Program-made: the position numbers and the translations under genes
The notes under the pieces: generated by a model
What the model saw: only the letters and a program-made list of their open reading frames with translations
What the model was told of the DNA's origin: nothing
Databases searched by the model: none
In this document: positions 8,992 to 16,745 of the stretch, piece after piece
Numbering within the stretch: the stretch's first letter is position 1
How the letters are laid out: the number at the start of each line of letters is the position of its first letter
Assembly (NCBI RefSeq): GCF_036084755.1
Contig: NZ_CP107968.1
Location: 3,565,501 to 3,629,500, forward strand
DNA from: Streptomyces sp. NBC_00370
GTDB taxonomy: Bacteria; Actinomycetota; Actinomycetes; Streptomycetales; Streptomycetaceae
Direction: 5' to 3'
Length of the DNA: 64,000 nt

Positions 8992-9064
8992 GCCTTCGTA
9001 GCTCAGGGGATAGAGCACCGCTCTCCTAAAGCGGGTGTCGCAGGTTCGAATCCTGCCGGGGGCA
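8992..9064 (+). tRNA. tRNA-Arg(CCT)
   Basis: A 73-nt cloverleaf. The acceptor arm GCCTTCG pairs with CGGGGGC, the D-arm is GCTC/GAGC, the anticodon stem CCGCT/AGCGG has loop CTCCTAA (anticodon CCT, reading AGG), and the T-arm is GCAGG-TTCGAAT-CCTGC. CCA is not encoded. Its 3' part is the attachment site of the element to the right, and the integration keeps the tRNA whole. Confidence 0.95.
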
Positions 9065-9065
9065 C
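9023..9065 (+). other. Left attachment site, 43-bp core in the tRNA 3' end
   Basis: The 43 bp from the anticodon loop through the discriminator base and one following C are repeated perfectly at 43473-43515. Identity stops at both edges (T against A before, A against C after). This is the classic mark of tyrosine-recombinase integration at a tRNA. Confidence 0.93.
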
Positions 9066-9083
9066 AACGTATTACCGCTCTGA

Positions 9084-9103
9084 CCTGGGGTTTCTCCCCC
9101 AGG
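9084..9103. terminator. Hairpin downstream of tRNA-Arg / integrase remnant
   Basis: CCTGGGG-TTTCTC-CCCCAGG, a perfect 7-bp stem. It occupies the same position relative to the integrase tail as the hairpin at 12188-12202, so it probably ended the remnant integrase gene. Confidence 0.55.
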
Positions 9104-9111
9104 GAGGGGTC

Positions 9112-9350
9112 TTACTCGGCCTCGGACTTCTCGTCCGGGGCCGTTTGCGTGAGCGGTGCGTGAGCGGACGGGGGAGTTGCCGCCCCAATTTGGCCCCACG
9201 GAGCAGCACCGGTCGGCACGCACTCGTCGGCCTCACCGGGCTGTGCGCCCGCCCCGGAACGGGTGTCTCGGCAGTGAATCGCGCTCGCGACACGAGCGGG
9301 GCCGCGGCCTCCGCGATCGTCAGGTCCGCCTCGGGGAGCAAGCTCGTGCC
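9112..9350 (-). pseudogene. Remnant of an integrase C-terminus
   Basis: Read leftward, SLLPEADLTIAEAA closely matches SLLPEADLAIAEAA at the end of the intact integrase (12223-13773), and both readings end in an acidic tail before similar hairpins. DNA identity is strong at 9281-9349 and then stops abruptly. The rest of the gene is gone. It marks the left end of an earlier related element in the same tRNA. Confidence 0.8.
9146..9167 (+). repeat. Two tandem copies of TGCGTGAGCGG
   Basis: Two exact 11-bp units. The same motif occurs six times next to the right att site (43291-43356) and once, with one change, at 31058-31068. Candidate arm-type binding sites for the integrase. Confidence 0.7.
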
Positions 9351-9480
9351 AACTTCGCACTGTCGGCCCCCAGAACCTTCCTCACCCACCTCCGCCAGCT
9401 CACCGTGACCACGGTCTGCACACGCGCCACCCGTCGCTGGAAGACGCCTACAGGACGGAGCCGACGGTCTCCCCCTACGC
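9351..9480 (+). pseudogene. Fragment of a PIG-L deacetylase gene
   Basis: The sequence translates to NFALSAPRTFLTHLRQLTV and, after a frameshift, HPSLEDAYRTEPTVS. These correspond to DFALSASGTFLAHPRPLTV and HPSLEDAYSTESAVS in the intact PIG-L gene at 27215-28129. It joins the integrase remnant directly. It shows that an earlier element carried the same cargo. Confidence 0.8.
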
Positions 9481-9519
9481 GATCGGAAGGATCCCGCTGC
9501 GCTGGCCCTGCTTGCCGCG

Positions 9520-9760
9520 AGCCGCCCTGCTACAAACCCGGCCATCAGCCCATGCTGATCTACCGGCCTCACCTGAATGATGGCCGGCGTGACGGGCGCA
9601 AGAACCTCACCTGGCGCGAATATCGGGACCTGCTGACCGCAGCCCACCAGCAACTTAACGGCCCGATCGTGCTCATCTGGGACACCTCAACGTCCACAAG
9701 GCCCCCAGCCTGGGCGACGTCACGAGTTCAACCTCAGTTGACAGCCCGAGTGTGCGAATT
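9520..9760 (+). pseudogene. Fragment of a transposase gene (IS630/DDE_3-like)
   Basis: The stretch LIYRPHLNDGRRDG, then KNLTWREYRDLLTAAHQQL and PIVLIWD resembles the C-terminal DDE region of IS630-type transposases; after a one-base shift it continues HLNVHKAPSLGD. There is no start, no remaining N-terminus and no visible terminal repeats. A relic only; family placement is moderate. Confidence 0.55.
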
Positions 9761-9803
9761 GGTCGGAGAGGCACGAGGAAGTCACGATGCCCCCGATCCA
9801 TAC

Positions 9804-11711
9804 CTACGACGAGGCCGTAGCTGTGCGACGAGTCCGCCAGTAGCTGGCGGCGTCTTGGCCTCCCTGCATCGCAGTGAACTCCTCCGACTCTTGCCTGAGT
9901 GCGGCAGCGGGCGCCGTGCCCTGAACGTAAGACTCGAGACCACGGTTGAGCGCGCTGCGGCTCAGGAACTCGGCGTACTCGTGCACGGACGCGACAATCG
10001 GAAAGCTGGCGGGATTCCCGTGCACCAAGGCGTTGCGAACACGGCTCCGCCTGGCCTTCAACACCGCACTCTCGGCGGTGTAGTTCGCAATCAGGGCGCT
10101 GTACTCGGCATGGTCGCTCACGCTGCCGAACATTCGCCTGATCCAGGCGCGCTCGGACTCGATGCGGCACAGCGAGAGGAGATCACCGCAGCGGTCGGCG
10201 ACGAAGAGAATCCACGGGCGCGACGGTTTGTCCGCAAGCCATTCTCGGGTCAGCTCGTTGCGCAGTGCACTCTGGTTCCCACCGCCGAGCAGGCACATAC
10301 CAACGGCTTGCTGCACGTCGGTAAGCCACCGAATGTGGGGCCAGCGCTCGCCGAGGAGGTTGAACAGGTCGTTAGGGGCGAGCGCAGCGTGTGCCGCGAC
10401 GTGTTGCACCACACGGTCCGTGAGGGGGATCACGCTGCTGATATCTGCTTCGGACGGCTTGCGCATCGCCATGGCACGGCTGAACGGGTGGTCGGCGGCA
10501 GTCTGCACCTCGAGTGCGGCCGCGAGGAACCGGGGAAGTTCCTCGCGGGCCAGCGCCGAGGCGATGCGCGGCCCATGCTTCTTGACCGCGTCCGCGGTAA
10601 TACTTTCACCGTAACGATCATCTGGGAAGGCAGCCTGACGTTGGGAGACAAGCCAGCTGAGAGGACCCGCCTTGCCGGAACGCAGGACCCCGTACTGAGC
10701 GAGGTGCGGGCGGACACCACCGGAGTTGTGGATCGAGACGTTGAGGATCGTGTTCACCACATGAACGGCACGCTCCAACGCACCAGATAGCGTGGTATTG
10801 CCGAGGTCAACACGCACCAGGAAGTCGACGTCGGACTCCTCGTCGACCTTCTTCGCGACCTCAAAGATGCCACCGTGCTGCACCAGCTCCCAGAGCTCCG
10901 CCTTGTGCTCGAAGTCTTGGCGCTCGGGCATGGCGTTGGGAACCGCCCAGTGGGCATTGATGAAGGACACCCGCCCGGCAGAGAGGTGCATGAAAGCCTC
11001 GCCCTGGTAGCCGAGCCACACCACGATCGGCTCGACCGGGGCCGGAGTGCCGATGTGGGTTCGGGCCCTCGCGATCCGTTGCGGCAGCGGCACATTCTGC
11101 TGGCCGATGGGGATGTCGTTGGGGTCACGACCGAATCCGACTATCGAGACCAGATCGCGGAAGATTCCCTCTGCACTGAGACCGCGCCTGCGCAGCTGAT
11201 CGAAGAGCAGTTCGGCGATCTGCCGGTATTCCCGGCCCTCCAAGGTGCGGTCCTGCGCGGTGGCCACAAGGTCATCCCAGCTGATGCGGACAGCTTCGTC
11301 TGCCTCGAGCGCTTCGAGGAGGCCCTTCGCAGTCTCGATGACGTTGGTCCAGGAGGCGGCGGTGCGGGTACCCGGCGCCTGCTTCAAGGTCTCTGCAGTG
11401 CTTCCGGTGAGCTGTGAGAAGACGGTTTGGAATCGCTGGAGCGGTGTGTCAATGCGCGCTCGGAGCGAGGTTCCGAGCGCACGGATCGACTCGTCGAGGT
11501 CGAGCTGGAGCGACCTTCGGTTAGCGGAGTTCTTCCAGGCATCGACGCCGCTGGCAAGCTCCACCCACTGCAGGACTTCCTCTACAAGCACGGTGAGCGG
11601 TACGACAGTGCTGCCGCCGTGGCGGCGATCGAGCGATGAGACGAGGGACTTCAGCCAGTCTGGATCGTCGGCGGACCAGTGGTCGCTGACGTTGTAATCG
11701 GTCATCACCAT
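9804..11711 (-). CDS. Uncharacterised 635-aa protein with a C-terminal HEPN-like motif
   Basis: I do not recognise the full protein. It is soluble, with no signal peptide or membrane segment, and largely helical. Near the C-terminus RNALVH (Arg559-His564) fits the Rx4-6H motif of HEPN RNases, placed between predicted helices as in Apea-type HEPN domains; the upstream residues 180-330 look alpha/beta. HEPN proteins often cleave RNA in abortive-infection and toxin systems, so a defence role is possible. It is the only intact gene of the decayed left element. The start has a double ATG (11711 and 11705) after a GAGG. Confidence 0.6.
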   Translation of the reverse strand: MVMTDYNVSDHWSADDPDWLKSLVSSLDRRHGGSTVVPLTVLVEEVLQWVELASGVDAWKNSANRRSLQLDLDESIRALGTSLRARIDTPLQRFQTVFSQLTGSTAETLKQAPGTRTAASWTNVIETAKGLLEALEADEAVRISWDDLVATAQDRTLEGREYRQIAELLFDQLRRRGLSAEGIFRDLVSIVGFGRDPNDIPIGQQNVPLPQRIARARTHIGTPAPVEPIVVWLGYQGEAFMHLSAGRVSFINAHWAVPNAMPERQDFEHKAELWELVQHGGIFEVAKKVDEESDVDFLVRVDLGNTTLSGALERAVHVVNTILNVSIHNSGGVRPHLAQYGVLRSGKAGPLSWLVSQRQAAFPDDRYGESITADAVKKHGPRIASALAREELPRFLAAALEVQTAADHPFSRAMAMRKPSEADISSVIPLTDRVVQHVAAHAALAPNDLFNLLGERWPHIRWLTDVQQAVGMCLLGGGNQSALRNELTREWLADKPSRPWILFVADRCGDLLSLCRIESERAWIRRMFGSVSDHAEYSALIANYTAESAVLKARRSRVRNALVHGNPASFPIVASVHEYAEFLSRSALNRGLESYVQGTAPAAALRQESEEFTAMQGGQDAASYWRTRRTATASS

Positions 11712-12114
11712 GGGCCGCCAGCCTCTCGTGCAAGCCTCGCAGCAAGCCGGATGGCTGCTTCATCACGTCCTTGTGAGGATACGGGGCACGTTCACCCCTA
11801 TAAGTAAGAAGGGCCGAGGCATCTCCTCCCCGGGGCACGCATCGTCCCGGCCGCAAAGCATGGGACGACCAGCGGCCCAATGTTAGAGCGGCGGCGTCGC
11901 TCCTGTGGGCCCGGGCGTCGGACAGGCAACTTCCCCTCGACCGCGCCCCTACAGGGCACCCCCACTCCTGACATGCATGAGCGACGTGTGAACGGACAGC
12001 TCCAGCACCAGGTGTCACGAGCAGGACCGAGTGCATAGCCGCATGGCGCTGACCAGGCCGAGGACAGCACCACGCGGCAGACTCGGGCACTACTCGGCGA
12101 GGATTCGATCCCAG
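11712..12114. other. Non-coding remnant upstream of the internal att site
   Basis: No credible gene: open frames here lack coding character and a ribosome site. Probably the worn right end of the left element plus the promoter of the HEPN-like gene. Confidence 0.5.
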
Positions 12115-12157
12115 CTCATAGAGCGGGTGTCGCAGTTTCGAAGCCTGTGGGGGGCAC
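12115..12157 (+). other. Degenerate internal attachment site
   Basis: It aligns over the full 43-bp att core with 6 mismatches (37/43) and is followed by sequence resembling that after the left att site (GTTACCGCTCTG, CTCCCCCAG, TTACTCGGCCTCG). It marks the junction between the decayed left element and the main one. Confidence 0.8.
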
Positions 12158-12187
12158 GAGGCGTTACCGCTCTGTGATGCGTTCTCT

Positions 12188-12202
12188 CCCCCAGAGTGGG
12201 GG
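12188..12202 (-). terminator. Hairpin after the integrase gene
   Basis: CCCCCA-GAG-TGGGGG lies about 20 nt past the integrase stop. The stem is short but strong; it is a likely terminator for the leftward XRE-integrase transcript. Confidence 0.5.
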
Positions 12203-12222
12203 CCTTACTCGGCCTCGAACTC

Positions 12223-13773
12223 CTACTCCGCACCGTCGGGCTCGGCCTCCGCTTCGGGAGCGGTGTTCTCAGGGGCTGTGCGCGCTCGCGGCACAAGCCG
12301 GGCCGCAGCCTCTGCGATTGCCAGATCCGCTTCGGGGAGCAGGCTCGTGTACGTGTCCGACGTGATGGTGATCGAGGAGTGGCCGAGCATTTCCTGGATG
12401 TCCTTCAGGCCGGCACCGGCTGCGTGAGCCAGGGTGGCGGCACCGTGACGGAGGTCGTGGAGCCGGATCGGCGGTAGACCGAGTTCCTCGTGCAGTTCGA
12501 TGAACCGCCGTGTGACGTTGGCAGGGTGGAGCAGTTCTCCGTTCTCGCGGGTGAAGACCCTTCCGGTCTCCACCCAGGCGCTCTCCCACTCCTTGCGGTC
12601 CTTGTCCTGCTGGGCACGGTGCCGTGTGAGGGCCTGGACCGTGTCGGAGTCGAGGGCGATGGTGCGCGCTCCGGCGTCCGTCTTCGGGTCGTCCTCGTAC
12701 ACCTCCCAGCCGTTCACCACGAGTTGCTTGGCGACCGTGAGGAGCCCGGCGTCCAGGTGGGTGTCGGTCCACCTCTGACCGCACGCCTCGCCTCGCCGAA
12801 GTCCGCGGAAGGCGACCAGGTGAAACAGCGCGTACAGCCGGTCCTCGGCTACATGGTCGAGGAAAAGGCCGGTGTGTTCCGGCGTCCAGACCATCACCGG
12901 CGAGGGCTTCTCGCCGGTGCGCTTCCAATGGAGGATGCGCTCCTCGGTCCACACAAGCGCCTTGGGGCGCCTGCCGGCCTCCAACTCGACGTGGGAGGCC
13001 GGGTTGAATGTGATCAGCTGCTGAGCGATCGCCGCGTTCAACGCGGCCCGCAGCGTCGAGCGAACACGTTGCCGCGTCGCCGGACCGACGATGCGACGGT
13101 AGGGATCCATCTCGGCGATGGCCGCCTTCATGGCCTTGCGTCGGGATCGGGGATCGCGTCCCTTCCATGGGATCTGTGCAAGGTCCTCGAACGCCTTGCG
13201 TCGTGCGGCGTTCCCCTCGGCGATCTCGACGTTGGCCTCGGCTATGGCCTCGAACATCTCCGAGAGGTGAGTGACCCGAAGGCGGTCGAGCCGTACGTGC
13301 CCGATGCGCGGCTGAAGGTGGACGCGAATATTGCTCTCGTCGCGGCTGATTGCACTCTGCCGCCCCTTCTTGCCCGCCAGCCAGATGTCCAGCCACTCGC
13401 CGACCGTGAGGCGGCTGGTGAGGTCCAGGCCGTGGCTCAGGCGCCGACGGGTCGCCTCGATGTCCGGTAGCGGAGCCTTCTCGTCTGCCACCTTCTCCAG
13501 CAACTCGGCAATCTGATCTAGACCTTCGGAGTCATCAGAGTCGGCGAGGCCGAGAAGCGCCCGTATGTGGTCGAGGTCGACTTGGGCAGCCTTGATGCTC
13601 TCGTAGCCGGCACGGCTGAAGGATCGGCGGATTCCATCGGCTCGGGGTGGGAGCTCCTGGCGTATGGAGTAGGAGCCGTGCTTGCGGCTGGTGAGCTTGG
13701 GGCACTTCTTGCCGAGCGGCTTGCCGGTCTCGGCGTCGCGGCAGTAGCAGCGGCGGTGGGTGGATCCCTTCAA
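12223..13773 (-). CDS. int: Tyrosine recombinase (site-specific integrase)
   Basis: A 516-aa integrase that would insert the element at the tRNA-Arg 3' end. Catalytic residues are visible: Arg in RGLRRGEA, HDLRHG, LGHSS and the nucleophile Tyr475 in SDTYTSL. The N-terminal part has a SAM-like core-binding region (TVGEWLDIWL), and a Cys/His-containing start (RRCYCRDAETG) is common in AICE integrases. The TTG start at 13773 has GGAGG six bases upstream and overlaps the XRE stop as TTGA, so the two are translated together. A much longer reading through the XRE region is an artefact. The gene points toward the tRNA, as expected. Confidence 0.93.
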   Translation of the reverse strand: MKGSTHRRCYCRDAETGKPLGKKCPKLTSRKHGSYSIRQELPPRADGIRRSFSRAGYESIKAAQVDLDHIRALLGLADSDDSEGLDQIAELLEKVADEKAPLPDIEATRRRLSHGLDLTSRLTVGEWLDIWLAGKKGRQSAISRDESNIRVHLQPRIGHVRLDRLRVTHLSEMFEAIAEANVEIAEGNAARRKAFEDLAQIPWKGRDPRSRRKAMKAAIAEMDPYRRIVGPATRQRVRSTLRAALNAAIAQQLITFNPASHVELEAGRRPKALVWTEERILHWKRTGEKPSPVMVWTPEHTGLFLDHVAEDRLYALFHLVAFRGLRRGEACGQRWTDTHLDAGLLTVAKQLVVNGWEVYEDDPKTDAGARTIALDSDTVQALTRHRAQQDKDRKEWESAWVETGRVFTRENGELLHPANVTRRFIELHEELGLPPIRLHDLRHGAATLAHAAGAGLKDIQEMLGHSSITITSDTYTSLLPEADLAIAEAAARLVPRARTAPENTAPEAEAEPDGAE

Positions 13774-14450
13774 GGGCGTTCCTCCGTGGTGGTATCGGGG
13801 GCCCATTCGGGCGGGTCGACGTCGTGGAGTGCGGGTGGGAGATCGGGCGGGGTGGCCCCGTCGTCGAGGAGGTCTCGGCGGAGGTAGCGAAGGTTGTACT
13901 TCGCGGAGACGGCTCGGTCGGCGTACTCGGTCCGCTTGCGTTCGGCTTCTTCCTGCTGGGCGCGGCTGGTTGCCGTCTTGGCGGCGAACCGTGCCTGCTC
14001 TTCTTCGTCGAGCGCAGCGAGGGCGGTGCTCACGAGGCTGGCGTGAATTTCGAAGTCGGGCACGAGGCCGGCGTCGTGCCCCGGTACTTCCTGCTCGCCG
14101 GTGAAGCGCCGCAGGGCGTCCCAGGTCGGCACGAGGTGCTCGAAGGGGAGTTCCTGGGTCTGTTCGACGTAGCCGACCGGGAAGATCAGGCAGGCCGGGT
14201 ATGTGTCCAGGGCAGCGGCCAGGACCAGGACATCCACCAATGGCAGGCCGGCCCTGCGGCCGGACTCCATGTTGGCGATCACGTTGCGTGGGATCGGGTG
14301 CCCGAGCTGCTCGCACCGGTCGGCGAGTTCCTGCGCGCTCCATCCCATCTCCTTTCGTCTGCGGCGGACTTCGCCGGCCACGTTCGCCTGGACACGGTCC
14401 ACCCACTCCGGGAAGTCGTCCGCTTCATCATCTACACCGCGTTGTGTCAT
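13770..14450 (-). CDS. XRE-family regulator coupled to integrase
   Basis: A 226-aa protein with an N-terminal HTH_3 domain (VRRRRKEMGWSAQELADRC, then NVIANMESGRR) and a charged, helical C-terminus. It precedes the integrase with a 4-nt overlap and so should set integrase levels. Its ATG overlaps a TGTGTC-N5-GACACA palindrome, pointing to autoregulation and control of the divergent excisionase-like gene. No clear SD is seen, so the message may be leaderless. This is a typical control arrangement for an integrated element; the inducing signal is unknown. Confidence 0.85.
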   Translation of the reverse strand: MTQRGVDDEADDFPEWVDRVQANVAGEVRRRRKEMGWSAQELADRCEQLGHPIPRNVIANMESGRRAGLPLVDVLVLAAALDTYPACLIFPVGYVEQTQELPFEHLVPTWDALRRFTGEQEVPGHDAGLVPDFEIHASLVSTALAALDEEEQARFAAKTATSRAQQEEAERKRTEYADRAVSAKYNLRYLRRDLLDDGATPPDLPPALHDVDPPEWAPDTTTEERP

Positions 14451-14459
14451 ACAGACACA
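14443..14459. promoter_or_regulatory. Palindrome over the XRE start codon
   Basis: TGTGTC-ATACA-GACACA, perfect arms of 6 bp, lies between the divergent XRE and excisionase-like genes and covers the XRE ATG. Likely operator for the switch between integration and excision. Confidence 0.55.
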
Positions 14460-14544
14460 TTAGCTTGTGGATTCTTATTGGTGGCTGCCTGGAGCCGGAC
14501 GTGATGCCCGCGTTCGCCGACGGCTGTACCGAAGGGGATGGCGC

Positions 14545-14775
14545 ATGCGCGAAAACACCACGGCGGGGTTGGCGAAGGGGATGAGCCGTGAGGACCTGCT
14601 GGCCCTACCGGTGGCCGTTGACCTCGAAACCAGCAACCGCGCCCTTGGGCTCGGGCGGAGCAAGGGGTATGAGTTGGCGAAGCGCGGGGCGTACCCGTGC
14701 AAGGTCCTGCGGCTGGGCAACGCCTATCGGGTCGTGACCGCGGATCTGCTGATCCTGTTGGGTCTGGCCGCGTGA
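14545..14775 (+). CDS. Small excisionase-like / helix-turn-helix protein
   Basis: A 76-aa protein with a MerR/excisionase-type winged helix: RALGLGRSKGYELAKRGAYP then KVLRLGNAYRVVTADLL. It would bend DNA at att to aid excision, or act as a small regulator. The ATG at 14545 has AAGGGG at correct spacing; a longer upstream reading overlaps the operator region and is not supported. It diverges from the XRE-integrase pair and precedes the DUF3631 leader. Function is inferred from fold and position. Confidence 0.75.
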   Translation: MRENTTAGLAKGMSREDLLALPVAVDLETSNRALGLGRSKGYELAKRGAYPCKVLRLGNAYRVVTADLLILLGLAA

Positions 14776-15008
14776 GAGGGCGGGAGCGTAGCAGACGATT
14801 CTGCGCTGAGCTGACACAGAAATGCTGGACTGTGGCCGGGCGTGACCGTACTGTCCGTGGTCCCTCGCGGTACCTCAGTGCCTGCGGGAAGGGGGAGAGC
14901 CCCCGGCGGTGCAACGCCGGAGGCCCCGTAGCTCCCCAGCGATCCGATGAGAACCGACCCGGCGGAAAGGGCGGGCGAGCCCGCCACCGCCAGACGAGGA
15001 GCTGCCCA
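14776..15008 (+). ncRNA. Structured leader upstream of the DUF3631 gene
   Basis: 233 nt without a gene but with stacked hairpins: GGGGG-AGAG-CCCCC (14891-14904), CCGGCG-GTGCAA-CGCCGG (14903-14920, mutually exclusive with the previous one by two bases) and GGCGGGC-GA-GCCCGCC (14970-14985), the last just before the SD of the next gene. Overlapping stems suggest alternative folds, as in an attenuator or a mobile-element RNA. I cannot assign a known family. Confidence 0.45.
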
Positions 15009-16322
15009 GTGGAACCCGAGGACCCCAAGGACTATTCCGAGCCCGTCAAGGCGAGCTGGCCCACGACCGCCATCCCTGGCCGGCCGGGTGCCCACCTGAG
15101 CGCTGCTCAGCCCGTGGACACCGATCCGGGCCTGACCGCCGGTTCGGCCGCCGACAGCGCCGCCGAGGCGCAGGCTCCGAGCGGGCTGGAGGACATGCCC
15201 GATGCTGAGCCGACGCAGGGCTCCGTGCTGCTGGAGGAACTGCATGCCCAGATAGCGCAGTTCGTGATCCTGCCGTCAGCGGAGGCGCTCGATGCGATCA
15301 CCTTGTGGGTGGTGGCCACGCACCTGCAGCCCGCGTGGCAGCACGCGCCGCGTCTGGCGGTGGTGGGGCCGGCGAAGCGGTGCGGCAAGTCGCGGCTCCT
15401 GGACGTGCTGACCGAGACGGTTCACGAGCCGATGCTGACGATCAACACCACGCCGGCGGCGATCTTCCGCTCGATCACCGAGGAGGAGCCGCCGACCCTT
15501 CTCGTGGACGAGGCGGACACCATCTTCGGTACGCCGAAGCAGGCGGAGCGGAACGAGGAGACGCGTGGCCTGCTCAACGCCGGTCATCAGCGTGGGCGTT
15601 ACGTGACTCGGGTCGTCGGTAACGACCACACGCCGCACAAGTTCGCCACCTTCGCCATGGCGGCCATCGCGGGGATCGGCGACCTGCCCGACACGATCAT
15701 GGACCGGTCGGTCGTGATCCGGATGCGTCGGCGGGCCGAAGGGGAGAGGGTGAAGCCATTCCGCTCTCGTCGTGACATTCCTGCCCTGCACGAGCTGCGC
15801 GACCGGATAGACGCGTGGGCCCGCCCGCTTCTGGAGGAGGCCGCGATCCTTGAGCCGGACATGCCGGTCGAGGACCGTGCAGCCGACACCTGGGAGCCCT
15901 TGGTGATCGTCGCCGAGCTGGCCGGGGGGTCCTGGCCGCGCCGAGCCCGAGTGGCGTGCGCGCGGATGGTTGCTGCCGAAGTGGTCGCCGAGGAGGACAA
16001 TCCCGGCGGCGCACGGATCCTCGCCGACATCCGTCGGATCTTCGCCGCCCAGAGGGAAGTGGACAGTCTCTCCACCGAGGAACTCCTCCATCACCTGCGC
16101 CAGGACCCCGAGGGCCCGTGGGCGGAGTGGGGACGCGGCGGGCTGAACGCCCGCGAGCTGGGCAGGCTGCTGCGGAGCTTCGGTGTGGGGCCGGGCAACG
16201 TCCGGATGGCCGACGGAACGCAGCGCAAGGGCTACACGCGCAACAAGTTCCTCGACAGCTGGCGGCGGTACTGCCCCACCGTCCACCCCCTCGACACCCA
16301 CCCCGCCCCCGACAGGGGCTGA
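15009..16322 (+). CDS. DUF3631-family P-loop ATPase
   Basis: A 437-aa protein with a Walker A motif GPAKRCGKS (residues 120-128), Walker B LLVDEAD and the DUF3631 signature around DRAADTWEPLVIVAELAGG. Such proteins accompany replication or maintenance genes on actinobacterial plasmids and integrated elements, and probably act as a helicase or primase-like ATPase; the exact reaction is not established. The GTG at 15009 has GAGGAG seven bases upstream; open frame continues upstream through the structured leader but without a good start. It opens the rightward mobilization block. Confidence 0.8.
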   Translation: MEPEDPKDYSEPVKASWPTTAIPGRPGAHLSAAQPVDTDPGLTAGSAADSAAEAQAPSGLEDMPDAEPTQGSVLLEELHAQIAQFVILPSAEALDAITLWVVATHLQPAWQHAPRLAVVGPAKRCGKSRLLDVLTETVHEPMLTINTTPAAIFRSITEEEPPTLLVDEADTIFGTPKQAERNEETRGLLNAGHQRGRYVTRVVGNDHTPHKFATFAMAAIAGIGDLPDTIMDRSVVIRMRRRAEGERVKPFRSRRDIPALHELRDRIDAWARPLLEEAAILEPDMPVEDRAADTWEPLVIVAELAGGSWPRRARVACARMVAAEVVAEEDNPGGARILADIRRIFAAQREVDSLSTEELLHHLRQDPEGPWAEWGRGGLNARELGRLLRSFGVGPGNVRMADGTQRKGYTRNKFLDSWRRYCPTVHPLDTHPAPDRG

Positions 16323-16745
16323 GGCCCACCGCCCTGGCTGCCGTCCCTGCCGTCCCTGCCGTGATCTCGCAGGTCAAACGGCCTGCAGGCGAGACGGCGA
16401 CCGGGGGCAAGACGGCAACGCGATCACGACTACCGGCGGGGCCGCCCAAGACGCTGCCGAGATCCGTCTTTCACCGTCTTGTGCGTCCTTGCCGTATCAG
16501 TGCAGGTCACAGCCATGGGCGGCGAGACGGAAGACGCAATGCGCTGTCCCGACTCGGGACAGACACCCCTGTCCCGCCAGCCGGGTGCTGGCACGGCGAA
16601 CCGCCTCCGCCGTACTTCGACAGAGCTGAAGACGCTGGTGGTACCACCGAGACGGAGAGCCGGAGCCGCTGCCGTACCGCCCTGACCTGCACTTGCAACG
16701 GCCAAGACGCCAAAGACGCACCACACCACCCCCAGGAGCACCTGC
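16323..16745. other. Non-coding spacer with small repeats
   Basis: No gene with convincing coding character. CCGTCCCTG is repeated in tandem near 16340, and AAGACG (16448) with CGTCTT (16465) form an inverted pair. It could hold a promoter, an origin or an oriT-like site for the mob genes downstream, but nothing decides this. Confidence 0.4.

Noticed and set aside
9156..10790. 544-codon plus-strand frame across the remnant region
   Set aside because: It chains a PIG-L scrap and a transposase scrap, then runs antisense to the HEPN-like gene; not a real protein.
12223..14406. A 727-codon frame that would extend the integrase through the XRE region
   Set aside because: The upstream part is out of frame with the clear XRE gene, has Arg/Pro-rich junk composition, and the TTG at 13773 with GGAGG is a proper start.
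14880..14990. Cobalamin riboswitch in the DUF3631 leader
   Set aside because: No B12-box and no downstream B12 gene; only generic GC hairpins in common.
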